In this document: positions 6,694-12,603 of the stretch, piece by piece
How positions within the stretch are numbered: the stretch's first letter is position 1
Layout of the letters: the number at the start of each line of letters is the position of its first letter
Origin: SAR116 cluster bacterium
GTDB taxonomy: Bacteria > Pseudomonadota > Alphaproteobacteria > Puniceispirillales > GCA-002684695
Assembly (NCBI GenBank): GCA_002684695.1
Contig: NYVQ01000027.1
Location: 27,712 to 43,319 of the forward strand
DNA: 15,608 nucleotides
Direction of reading: 5' to 3'
The notes under the pieces: generated by a model
What the model saw: only the letters and a program-made list of their open reading frames with translations
What the model was told of the DNA's origin: nothing
The model's database searches: none
Made by a program: the position numbers and the translations under genes

Positions 6694-8193
6694 ATGGAAA
6701 AAAAAGATTTAGAAAATCGTTATATTAATGATCTTAAAAGAATAGATTATTCATCAAATCAATCAGTATTCAGAATAGCAAACTGGGGTACAGTTTTAAT
6801 TGCTATTTTCTTTTTATTATTAACTGGGGTATGCGTAGATTATTTTATTTCTGACAGTATCGATAATAAAATTATATTAGTAATTGCAGCCGTTATTGGT
6901 GGCTATATGGCATTGAACATAGGAGCTAATGATGTTGCAAATAATATGGGACCTGCAGTAGGTGGTAAGGTTCTCACTATTACAACTGCTGTTATTATTG
7001 CTGCAATTTGTGAAGCTGCAGGAGCTCTATTAGCTGGTGGTGATGTTGTAAAAACAGTTTCTAAAGGAATTATCATGGTTGATAGTTCTGTTTCATTAGA
7101 TAGCTTTAGATATTTAATGTTAAGTGCATTATTATCTGCTGCATTGTGGATTAATTTAGCAACTATGCTAAATGCTCCAGTGTCAACAACTCACTCTATT
7201 GTCGGTGGCGTTTTAGGTGGTGGTTTAGCAGCTGCAGGAATGAATATTGTAAATTGGTTTACTATGGGGAAAATAGCTGCAAGCTGGGTTATTTCTCCGG
7301 TTCTTGGTGGAATTATTGCTGCATTATTTTTACTATTTATTAAAATTAAAATACTCAATAAAGATAATAAAATTAGTGCTGCAAAAAAATGGATACCAGT
7401 CCTAATAGCTTTAATGGCAGCTGCAATTACTGCATATATGACAATTAAAGGTTTTAAAAAAATATATAAGGCGTCTTTATTTGAAATACTGAGCTATACA
7501 ATATCCATAGCTGTATTGTCTTACTTGATTGCAAAGCCATTTGTGAATAAGAAAATTACAAAACTAAAAAATGAAAAAAAAGATATTTATACTCTTTTTA
7601 ACTTTCCTTTAATTATCGGTGTTTGCTTATTATGTTTTGCTCATGGTGCTAATGATGTTGCCAATGCCGTTGGTCCATTGGCAGCTATTGTTTCAACATT
7701 CAATGATACTAATGAGATTGCTTCTAAAGTTAGCATTCCCTTCTGGGTTATGTTCATAGGGGCGGTTGGAATTTCTTTTGGGCTTCTTCTATTTGGACCA
7801 AAATTAATTAAAACAGTTGGCCAAAAAATTACTAGATTAAATGCGCCAAGAGCATATTGTGTTGCCATTTCATCAGCTATTACCGTTTTAATAGCAACAA
7901 CACTTGGATTACCTGTAAGCTCAACGCATATTGCTATTGGTTCAATATTTGGAATTGGATTTCTAAGGGAATTTTTAGAAAATCCAAATAAACAAAAAAT
8001 AAAACCAGGACATAAATTAAATGACACCGCGGAAGAAGCTTTTGCTGAGCTTGACAGAAGAATTAAAAGAAAACTAGTTCGAAGAAGATTTTTATATTCT
8101 ATTGCAGCTGCTTGGATTATAACTGTTCCAGCATCCGCTTTAATGTCAGCTACTATTTATTTTATTATATCTAAATTAACTTCCATGGCTTAA
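6694..8193 (+). CDS. pit: PiT family inorganic phosphate transporter
   Basis: A 499-residue inner-membrane carrier of the PiT (PitA/PHO-4) family, which imports phosphate, usually as a metal-phosphate complex, with protons or sodium. Two family signature repeats are present: GANDVANN (77-84) and HGANDVAN (317-324), each in one of the two homologous membrane halves. PVSTTHS and PVSSTHI further mark the two halves, and about ten or more hydrophobic segments can be traced. A polar central stretch around residues 225-310 and a charged segment near 440-470 (KLNDTAEEAFAELDRRIKRK) are cytoplasmic-like. There is no clear Shine-Dalgarno before the ATG. PiT carriers poorly discriminate arsenate from phosphate, which gives its place after arsJ a clear rationale. 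The last 23 bases overlap the opposing Nudix gene. Ion coupling cannot be told from sequence. Confidence 0.92.
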   Translation: MEKKDLENRYINDLKRIDYSSNQSVFRIANWGTVLIAIFFLLLTGVCVDYFISDSIDNKIILVIAAVIGGYMALNIGANDVANNMGPAVGGKVLTITTAVIIAAICEAAGALLAGGDVVKTVSKGIIMVDSSVSLDSFRYLMLSALLSAALWINLATMLNAPVSTTHSIVGGVLGGGLAAAGMNIVNWFTMGKIAASWVISPVLGGIIAALFLLFIKIKILNKDNKISAAKKWIPVLIALMAAAITAYMTIKGFKKIYKASLFEILSYTISIAVLSYLIAKPFVNKKITKLKNEKKDIYTLFNFPLIIGVCLLCFAHGANDVANAVGPLAAIVSTFNDTNEIASKVSIPFWVMFIGAVGISFGLLLFGPKLIKTVGQKITRLNAPRAYCVAISSAITVLIATTLGLPVSSTHIAIGSIFGIGFLREFLENPNKQKIKPGHKLNDTAEEAFAELDRRIKRKLVRRRFLYSIAAAWIITVPASALMSATIYFIISKLTSMA

Positions 8194-8599
8194 GCCTTTT
8201 AAAATCTTCTAGAACTAAAAGGTAATCCTCTCTACTTGCTACTTTTGAGACATCTTTTAAAAGAGCCCAATGCCTCTGTCTTTTTTTTTTATCTGGCCAT
8301 TTGTTATCCTGATTTTCAACAATTAATGGATAAAAAGTTACAGAATTGGAGATTATTCCGTTAGTTGTTAACTTTGTTATAGGTTTGGTAATTGGATAAT
8401 TCTTCATCATAAAACCTTTGGCACCAGCCTCGTTATATGTTTCTCTATAACAGGCATCTTCATGGCTTTCCCCATCATGTAAAGTGCCTTTTGGAAGTAT
8501 CCACCTTCCTCTAGATTGAGAAGTTACAAATAGAACAGCAACCTTATTTTCATGAACTTTAAAAGGTATACTTCCTATCTTATGCATTGTTGTTCCCAT
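8171..8599 (-). CDS. Nudix hydrolase with altered Nudix box
   Basis: A 142-residue Nudix-fold protein, probably hydrolysing a nucleoside or inositol polyphosphate-type substrate; the small size and WILPKG (33-38) recall diadenosine polyphosphate/diphosphoinositol hydrolases. The Nudix box (G-x5-E-x7-REUxEExGU) appears as GTLHDGE (38-44) followed by RETYNEAGA (52-60). The first of the two metal-binding glutamates is asparagine (N56); E53 and E57 remain. The codon there is AAC in a clean frame. It is the last gene of the bhmt-metY-hydrolase-nudix run, 21 bases after the hydrolase gene, with GGAG about ten bases before the ATG. Its 3' end overlaps the convergent transporter gene. The substrate is not predictable; reduced or altered activity is possible because of N56. 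Confidence 0.82.
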   Translation of the reverse strand: MGTTMHKIGSIPFKVHENKVAVLFVTSQSRGRWILPKGTLHDGESHEDACYRETYNEAGAKGFMMKNYPITKPITKLTTNGIISNSVTFYPLIVENQDNKWPDKKKRQRHWALLKDVSKVASREDYLLVLEDFKRLKPWKLI

Positions 8600-8620
8600 A
8601 AATATAAAACTCCAAATTAA

Positions 8621-9430
8621 TTAATTAGGTGGATGATTTTCTTTTACAAACCCTTTAAGAATAGAGAGTGCTTGATCAGCTTCTTCAAGTAAAATCATAT
8701 GTCCACAATTTTTTATCACTTCAACTTCAGAATTTTCAATTGAGCCAGCAAGTTTTTTTCCTTCTTTTAGAGGACACATTTTATCTTTATCACCTAAAAT
8801 ATTAATTGTTGGGCACTTAACATTTTTAGCAGCCTCGAAACCATTTTTGTAGTTGTCACATGCTCTAAAATCAACACCCAAGACTTTTACAGAACCATTT
8901 TTAACAATTGTTGCTCCTAAATTCATATGGTGCAAGCCTGGCACTGGATGACCACCAAAATGACCACCAGGTCCATGAGCCCAATCCATCATAAGTTCAA
9001 CAGCTTTTGGATTCCCATCCTCTGCCAAACTTAATAATTCTGGATTCATTGGTATGGCACCTGCTCCACCCATCAAGCTTAGTGACTTGATTTTTTCAGG
9101 GTATCTTGAAGCACATTCTATAAGAACTAAACAACCTTGAGAATGTCCTACAAGAGATGCTTCCTGATATCCAACAGCAGAAATGACATCGGAAATCCAG
9201 TCAGCCATATCTTCAATTGATTTGAGAGGTGGACCCTCTGAAGCTCCATGTCCAGGAAGGTCTATTGCCAGAACACTATATCCGTGAAAAGCAAAGTATC
9301 TTGTTTGCAAAACCCAAGTTATGTGGCTTAGGCCACTCCCATGTACAAAGATTATGAGTGGCTTTTCTTTATCGAAAGGCTGGCCACCAGTAGAAGCGTA
9401 AACCTCTTTATTGTTTGCCTGAAATTTCAT
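8621..9430 (-). CDS. Alpha/beta hydrolase, translationally coupled to metY
   Basis: A 269-residue alpha/beta hydrolase-fold enzyme. It has the oxyanion-hole motif HGSG (30-33), the DLPGHGAS turn (57-64), the nucleophile elbow GHSQG (95-99; S97), an acid near D214/D216 in LGDKDKM and the catalytic histidine H244 in CGHMILLEE. A cap region (about 125-195) is unusually rich in histidine and glycine (HGPGGHFGGHPVPGLHH, 152-168). No signal peptide is seen, so it is probably cytoplasmic. Its ATG overlaps the metY TGA as ATGA (9427-9430), which implies coupled translation and perhaps a role linked to sulfur amino acid or acyl-homoserine chemistry. It does not carry the family pattern of MetX homoserine acyltransferase that I can recognise, so its substrate is left open. 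Confidence 0.82.
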   Translation of the reverse strand: MKFQANNKEVYASTGGQPFDKEKPLIIFVHGSGLSHITWVLQTRYFAFHGYSVLAIDLPGHGASEGPPLKSIEDMADWISDVISAVGYQEASLVGHSQGCLVLIECASRYPEKIKSLSLMGGAGAIPMNPELLSLAEDGNPKAVELMMDWAHGPGGHFGGHPVPGLHHMNLGATIVKNGSVKVLGVDFRACDNYKNGFEAAKNVKCPTINILGDKDKMCPLKEGKKLAGSIENSEVEVIKNCGHMILLEEADQALSILKGFVKENHPPN

Positions 9431-10737
9431 TCTGCAGCCTTTATCTGCAATCTTTTCGCAGCTCTAAAACCATTGTCAAAGTCATTCATTATGTCTTGAA
9501 CATCCTCAATACCTACAGAAAATCTTATCATATCCTCGGTAAGGCCAGCATGTTTCATAGTTTCACCATCCATCTGGGCATGCGTAGTTGACGCTGGGTG
9601 AATTACCAGTGTTTTAGAATCACCAACATTTGCAAGATTAGAAGCAAGCTTGACAGCATTAATAAATGCTTCTCCAGCTTTTCTTCCGCCTTTAACTCCA
9701 AAAGCAATCATTGAACCAGCACCTTTCGGAAGCATTTTCTTTGCAACTTCATGATCAGGATGATCTGGAAGATCAGGATGTGAAACCCACTCAACGCCAT
9801 CATGATTTGAAAGATACTCCAGCATAGTCTTTGCATTTGATAAATGCTTGTCCATTCTCACTGATAAAGTTTCTATTCCCTGTATAATGTTAAATGCATT
9901 CGTTGGGCTCATACAAGGTCCCATATCTCTCATTCCCTCTGCCCTGGCTCTCATCGTAAAAGCAACAGGTCCAAACTCTTCTGCAAAAGATAATCCATGA
10001 TAACCAGGGTAAGGTTCTGTCATAGTTGGAAACTTGTCATTTTGTTGCCAATCAAATTGGCCTCCTTCAACAATAATTCCACCCATTGAAGTACCATGTC
10101 CGCACATCCATTTTGTTAGAGAATGAACAACAATATCTGCACCAAAATCAAGAGCTCTGCACAAATATGGAGTGTTGAAAGTACAATCCACCATCAGAGG
10201 TATACCTGCTTTATGAGCGATATCAGCAACCTCAGGAACGTCCATTACTTCAAGTCCAGGATTACCAATGATTTCACCAAAAATCATTTTGGTATTTGGT
10301 TTAATAGCTTTCTTGAACCCTTCTGTATCACCAGGCTTTACAAATGTTGTTGTAATGCCAAATCTTGGTAGAGTTAATCTTAGTAAGTTTACGGTACCAC
10401 CATACAATTGTGAAGACGCTACGATATGATCGCCAGCATTAGCTAAAGTCATTATTGCTAAAAACACTGCACTTTGACCTGATGCCGTTGCAATTGCAGC
10501 TGTTCCTCCTTCTAAAGCACATACTCTCTCTTCAAGCACACCGACTGTTGGATTAGAAATTCGGCTGTATATATGCCCGCCTTGCTCTAGGTTAAATAAA
10601 GCCGCTGCATGATCAGTATCTTGAAAAACATATGAAGTAGTTTGATAAATTGGAACAGCCCTAGAACCATAATTTTTATCAGGCTGATGTCCACCATGTA
10701 GACTTAGTGTATCAAATTTGTATGTACTTGGATCCAT
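9427..10737 (-). CDS. metY: O-acetylhomoserine aminocarboxypropyltransferase (sulfhydrylase) MetY
   Basis: A PLP enzyme of the Cys/Met metabolism family, 436 residues, typical of MetY. It makes homocysteine from O-acetylhomoserine and sulfide by direct sulfhydrylation. Visible: the N-terminal FDTLSLHGGHQPD (8-20), HIYSRISNPTV (55-65, with Y57 and R59 for phosphate binding), ASGQSAVFLA (85-94), and the Schiff-base lysine K209 in VHSLTKWMCGHG (204-215), a form usual for MetY, not for MetB/MetC. The ATG at 10737 follows GGAG about seven bases away. It is 90 bases downstream of the bhmt-type gene, which would use its product homocysteine, and its end overlaps the alpha/beta hydrolase start. Regulation by SAM through the leader far upstream is likely if the genes form one message; a weak internal promoter also exists. 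Confidence 0.93.
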   Translation of the reverse strand: MDPSTYKFDTLSLHGGHQPDKNYGSRAVPIYQTTSYVFQDTDHAAALFNLEQGGHIYSRISNPTVGVLEERVCALEGGTAAIATASGQSAVFLAIMTLANAGDHIVASSQLYGGTVNLLRLTLPRFGITTTFVKPGDTEGFKKAIKPNTKMIFGEIIGNPGLEVMDVPEVADIAHKAGIPLMVDCTFNTPYLCRALDFGADIVVHSLTKWMCGHGTSMGGIIVEGGQFDWQQNDKFPTMTEPYPGYHGLSFAEEFGPVAFTMRARAEGMRDMGPCMSPTNAFNIIQGIETLSVRMDKHLSNAKTMLEYLSNHDGVEWVSHPDLPDHPDHEVAKKMLPKGAGSMIAFGVKGGRKAGEAFINAVKLASNLANVGDSKTLVIHPASTTHAQMDGETMKHAGLTEDMIRFSVGIEDVQDIMNDFDNGFRAAKRLQIKAAE

Positions 10738-10774
10738 TCAATTTCTCCATAATGAAATAATAAAATTGTGTTTG

Positions 10775-10804
10775 TGTATAGTTTTTACAAATTTGAAGTA
10801 TCAA
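10775..10804 (-). promoter_or_regulatory. Candidate internal promoter before metY
   Basis: On the minus strand, TTGATA (10804-10799), 18-base spacer, TATACA (10780-10775), about 38 bases before the metY ATG. It could let metY be expressed without the riboswitch leader. It is tentative in such AT-rich DNA. No SAM aptamer was recognised in this 90-base gap. Confidence 0.3.
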
Positions 10805-10827
10805 AGTCCATATTAATCTTATTAAAT

Positions 10828-11898
10828 TTATTTAATTTTGAGGCTCCTTCGTCTCTTTCTAAATTGATTATTTGAAGGCTTTTCCATATCAGAAATATTT
10901 CTCCAAGGCTGTCCTATTTCCTTGATTATTAAATCTCTGAAAAAACCTTCTTCAAGTAAATAATTTTTAGGAAAATTGTATTTCTGAAAAAAATTATTCT
11001 TTTTGGTAAAACTATTTTTTATAGCCCTGATATGCTCTGGTGTTGTACCACAACAACCACCTATAATATCCACGCCCAGCAAGTCACATAATATAGCATA
11101 TTTAATCATTATACTTTTTGTCCCGCTATATGATATTTTACCAGATTTGTATTGTGGAATTCCGCAATTACCCTTTGCCACCAATAAAATTGTATCATCC
11201 AGGTTATCTTTAATCTCCTTCATTGAAAGCAGTAATTCAGAAGGGCCTACTCCACAGTTTGCTCCGACAGCCAATGGTTTTGTTTTCCTATTTTTGAAAA
11301 AATTCATGAACTGTTTTGGTGTAACGCCCATCATTGTTCTTTTAGCAGTATCGAATGACATTGTTACAACAGTTCCAATACCTGCTTTATCAGCAGCAGA
11401 TTGTGCAGCATCAATTTCTTCAAGAGAAGATAATGTCTCAATCCATAAAAAATCTACTCCGCCTGATTTAAGACTAACAGCCTGTTGATAGAAAACATCA
11501 ACTGCTTCCTCATACGTAAAATCACCACCATTAGATTTGAAAATTTCACCTGTTGGACCAATTGATCCACCAATCATTACTTCATCATTTTTTTGCATTG
11601 AAGTAATTGCCTTCTTTGAAAGTTTCGCAGCTGAAATATTTATCTCAGAACTCATCTTTTCAATATTATGAAATTTAAGCCTTGATGAATTTGCACCAAA
11701 CGTGTTTGTTAATATGATATTAGCTCCAGCTAAGATAAATTTTTTATGGAGGTTAAAGACATCACTTGGGTTTTGTAAATTCCAGAGTTCTGGTGGGTCT
11801 CCAGGCTGCAATCCTGAAGCAAAGTAATTTGTCCCAGTTGCTCCATCAGCTAATAAAATATTGGCTTTATTTTTAAAATCTTTAATTATGTTTTTCAT
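10828..11898 (-). CDS. bhmt: Homocysteine S-methyltransferase, betaine-homocysteine type
   Basis: A zinc-dependent homocysteine S-methyltransferase of 356 residues that moves a methyl group from a donor such as glycine betaine to homocysteine, giving methionine. Visible: LADGATGTNYFASG (16-29) at the start of the barrel, LTNTFGANSSRL (63-74), GGSIGPTGE (110-118), and the three zinc cysteines in GANCG (C215) and GGCCGTTPEHI (C282, C283). About 60 residues past the last motif are basic and rich in lysine and arginine (FRKRRRSLKIK at the end). The ATG at 11898 has GGAGA five bases upstream, and that site lies inside the SAM-V-like aptamer. It leads the run bhmt, metY, hydrolase, nudix. The SAM-responsive leader and the marine context support the betaine type; dimethylsulfoniopropionate or S-methylmethionine as donor cannot be excluded. 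Confidence 0.88.
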   Translation of the reverse strand: MKNIIKDFKNKANILLADGATGTNYFASGLQPGDPPELWNLQNPSDVFNLHKKFILAGANIILTNTFGANSSRLKFHNIEKMSSEINISAAKLSKKAITSMQKNDEVMIGGSIGPTGEIFKSNGGDFTYEEAVDVFYQQAVSLKSGGVDFLWIETLSSLEEIDAAQSAADKAGIGTVVTMSFDTAKRTMMGVTPKQFMNFFKNRKTKPLAVGANCGVGPSELLLSMKEIKDNLDDTILLVAKGNCGIPQYKSGKISYSGTKSIMIKYAILCDLLGVDIIGGCCGTTPEHIRAIKNSFTKKNNFFQKYNFPKNYLLEEGFFRDLIIKEIGQPWRNISDMEKPSNNQFRKRRRSLKIK

Positions 11899-11903
11899 GT
11901 AAT

Positions 11904-11960
11904 TCTCCGCTTTAGTGCTTTACTTTGTAAGGGCGCACAAGTTGTAGTTTAAATGCCCAC
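11904..11960 (-). promoter_or_regulatory. SAM-V-like riboswitch overlapping the bhmt ribosome binding site
   Basis: On the minus strand, GGGC (11958-11955) pairs with GCCC (11934-11931) to form a P1 hairpin. GTGC in its loop (11938-11935) can pair with GCAC in the tail (11918-11915), forming an H-type pseudoknot. Conserved-looking stretches are CATTTAAAC (11955-11947), TACAAAGTAAAGCAC (11929-11915) and CACTAAAGC (11917-11909). The tail runs directly into GGAGA (11908-11904), the ribosome site of the bhmt gene, so ligand binding would hide it and lower translation. This is the known layout of SAM-V elements in marine bacteria. I recognised it by motif, without a covariance search. Confidence 0.82.
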
Positions 11961-11978
11961 TATTATTTATAATGTAAT

Positions 11979-12003
11979 AAAAAACCCAACTAAAGACTGG
12001 GTT
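11979..12003 (-). terminator. Intrinsic terminator between the two SAM aptamers
   Basis: On the minus strand, AACCCA (12003-11998) pairs with TGGGTT (11988-11983) across a 9-base loop, and a run of six T (11984-11979) ends the stem and follows it. It sits after the SAM-II-like aptamer and before the SAM-V-like one, at least 80 bases ahead of the bhmt ATG. It is therefore a leader attenuator, not a gene end. Confidence 0.75.
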
Positions 12004-12010
12004 ACAATTC

Positions 12011-12060
12011 TTTTAGCTGTATTTTTAAAGCGCCCGCAAGCTGACATACAAATCGGCGCA
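12011..12060 (-). promoter_or_regulatory. SAM-II-like riboswitch in the bhmt leader
   Basis: On the minus strand, GCGCC (12059-12055) pairs with GGCGC (12034-12030). The loop begins GATTT (12054-12050) and contains AGCTTGC (12042-12036), and the tail ends AGCTAAAA (12018-12011), all in the order of SAM-II (metA-type) aptamers. A 6-bp pseudoknot is possible between TTGTAT (12051-12046) and ATACAG (12022-12017, one G-U pair); an alternative register uses TTG (12039-12037) with CAG (12019-12017). The exact pairing needs modelling. With the following terminator it likely controls transcription in response to SAM. Confidence 0.8.
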
Positions 12061-12065
12061 ATCCT

Positions 12066-12094
12066 ATCTTATCATAGTTTATTTGTGGGATCAA
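12066..12094 (-). promoter_or_regulatory. Candidate promoter of the bhmt-metY operon
   Basis: On the minus strand, TTGATC (12094-12089), spacer of 17, TAAGAT (12071-12066). The predicted start of transcription is about 12060, exactly where the SAM-II-like aptamer begins. A transcript starting at the aptamer's first stem is what a compact leader would need, and this agreement adds weight to both calls. Confidence 0.5.
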
Positions 12095-12100
12095 TCCCAC
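12085..12100. repeat. Perfect inverted repeat overlapping the -35 of the bhmt promoter
   Basis: GTGGGAT (12085-12091), CA, ATCCCAC (12094-12100): a 7-bp perfect dyad with a 2-base centre, GC-rich against AT-rich surroundings. It covers the candidate -35 (12094-12089). It could bind a dimeric transcription factor or form a short hairpin. No T-run follows on either strand. Confidence 0.55.
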
Positions 12101-12247
12101 TATTAATTTATTGTGAGAATAAATTTAAAAAATATGAATTTCTATTACTATAAATAGTAGTTGAATAATATTTAAATACTACATATTGTAATTATATATA
12201 TATCATAGTACTAATTAAATTATACATTATGTTTATGGAGAACTAGT
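12101..12247. other. AT-rich intergenic stretch before the small unknown gene
   Basis: The rest of the 349-base gap holds no gene I can support. It is almost all A and T, with a TA repeat near 12195-12204 and a weak GTAGT...ACTAC pair. It presumably carries the promoter of the small gene at 12248, but several equally weak -10/-35 choices exist and none stands out. Confidence 0.4.
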
Positions 12248-12520
12248 TTGTCTTTAGAAAAAGATTTAGAAAATAAAAACTCTAATATTTTACCCTTCCA
12301 AAGAAAAAAACATGACAAATTTATGAATTCTGCAATTCTGGTTGCGATTGATATACAAAGCGGCTCAGAAGAAATATCAGAAGCAGACATAACAAAATTA
12401 ATTGAAGAAAAACTAGATGCTTCGGTTCTTCATGTTGAACATTTAGATGTTGATTTCCCAGATATACAAGAACATATTCAAATTAAATCTGCGAATGATA
12501 ATAAACCTTTATCTAAGTAA
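12248..12520 (+). CDS. Small acidic protein of unknown function, TTG start
   Basis: I do not recognise this family. It encodes 90 residues. The N-terminal part is polar and contains ILPFQRKK (14-21); then comes a hydrophobic strand-like stretch SAILVAIDI (28-36), an acidic helix-like segment SEEISEADITKLIEEKL (40-56), and a second strand-like VLHVEHLDV (60-68), ending polar (SANDNKPLSK). This alternation suggests a small folded alpha/beta domain, not random sequence. GGAG (12237-12240) lies seven bases before TTG, supporting that start; the first ATG comes 26 codons in. No membrane segment, signal peptide or cysteine is present. It is followed on the same strand by the dehydrogenase gene after 83 bases and may be cotranscribed with it. 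Coding status is likely but unproven. Confidence 0.6.
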   Translation: MSLEKDLENKNSNILPFQRKKHDKFMNSAILVAIDIQSGSEEISEADITKLIEEKLDASVLHVEHLDVDFPDIQEHIQIKSANDNKPLSK

Positions 12521-12603
12521 TAAATAATTAAAATAAAATTTTAAGTTTCCAAATAACTAATTAAAATTTATCAATTAATAAAAATATAGTTGAAGGTGGA
12601 AGT

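Noticed and set aside
7641..8027. Open frame of 128 codons on the minus strand
   Set aside because: Antisense to the conserved second half of the PiT transporter; no independent support.
8187..8200. GGCTTAAGCC followed by TTTT as a terminator for pit
   Set aside because: The stem would be only three pairs around a TTAA loop, with a short T-run; too weak to call.
11003..11488. Open frame of 161 codons on the plus strand
   Set aside because: Shadow of the bhmt-type gene; no coherent motif.
11953..12153. Open frame of 66 codons on the plus strand
   Set aside because: It lies wholly across the two riboswitches and terminator of the opposite strand, has no family look and no clear ribosome site.
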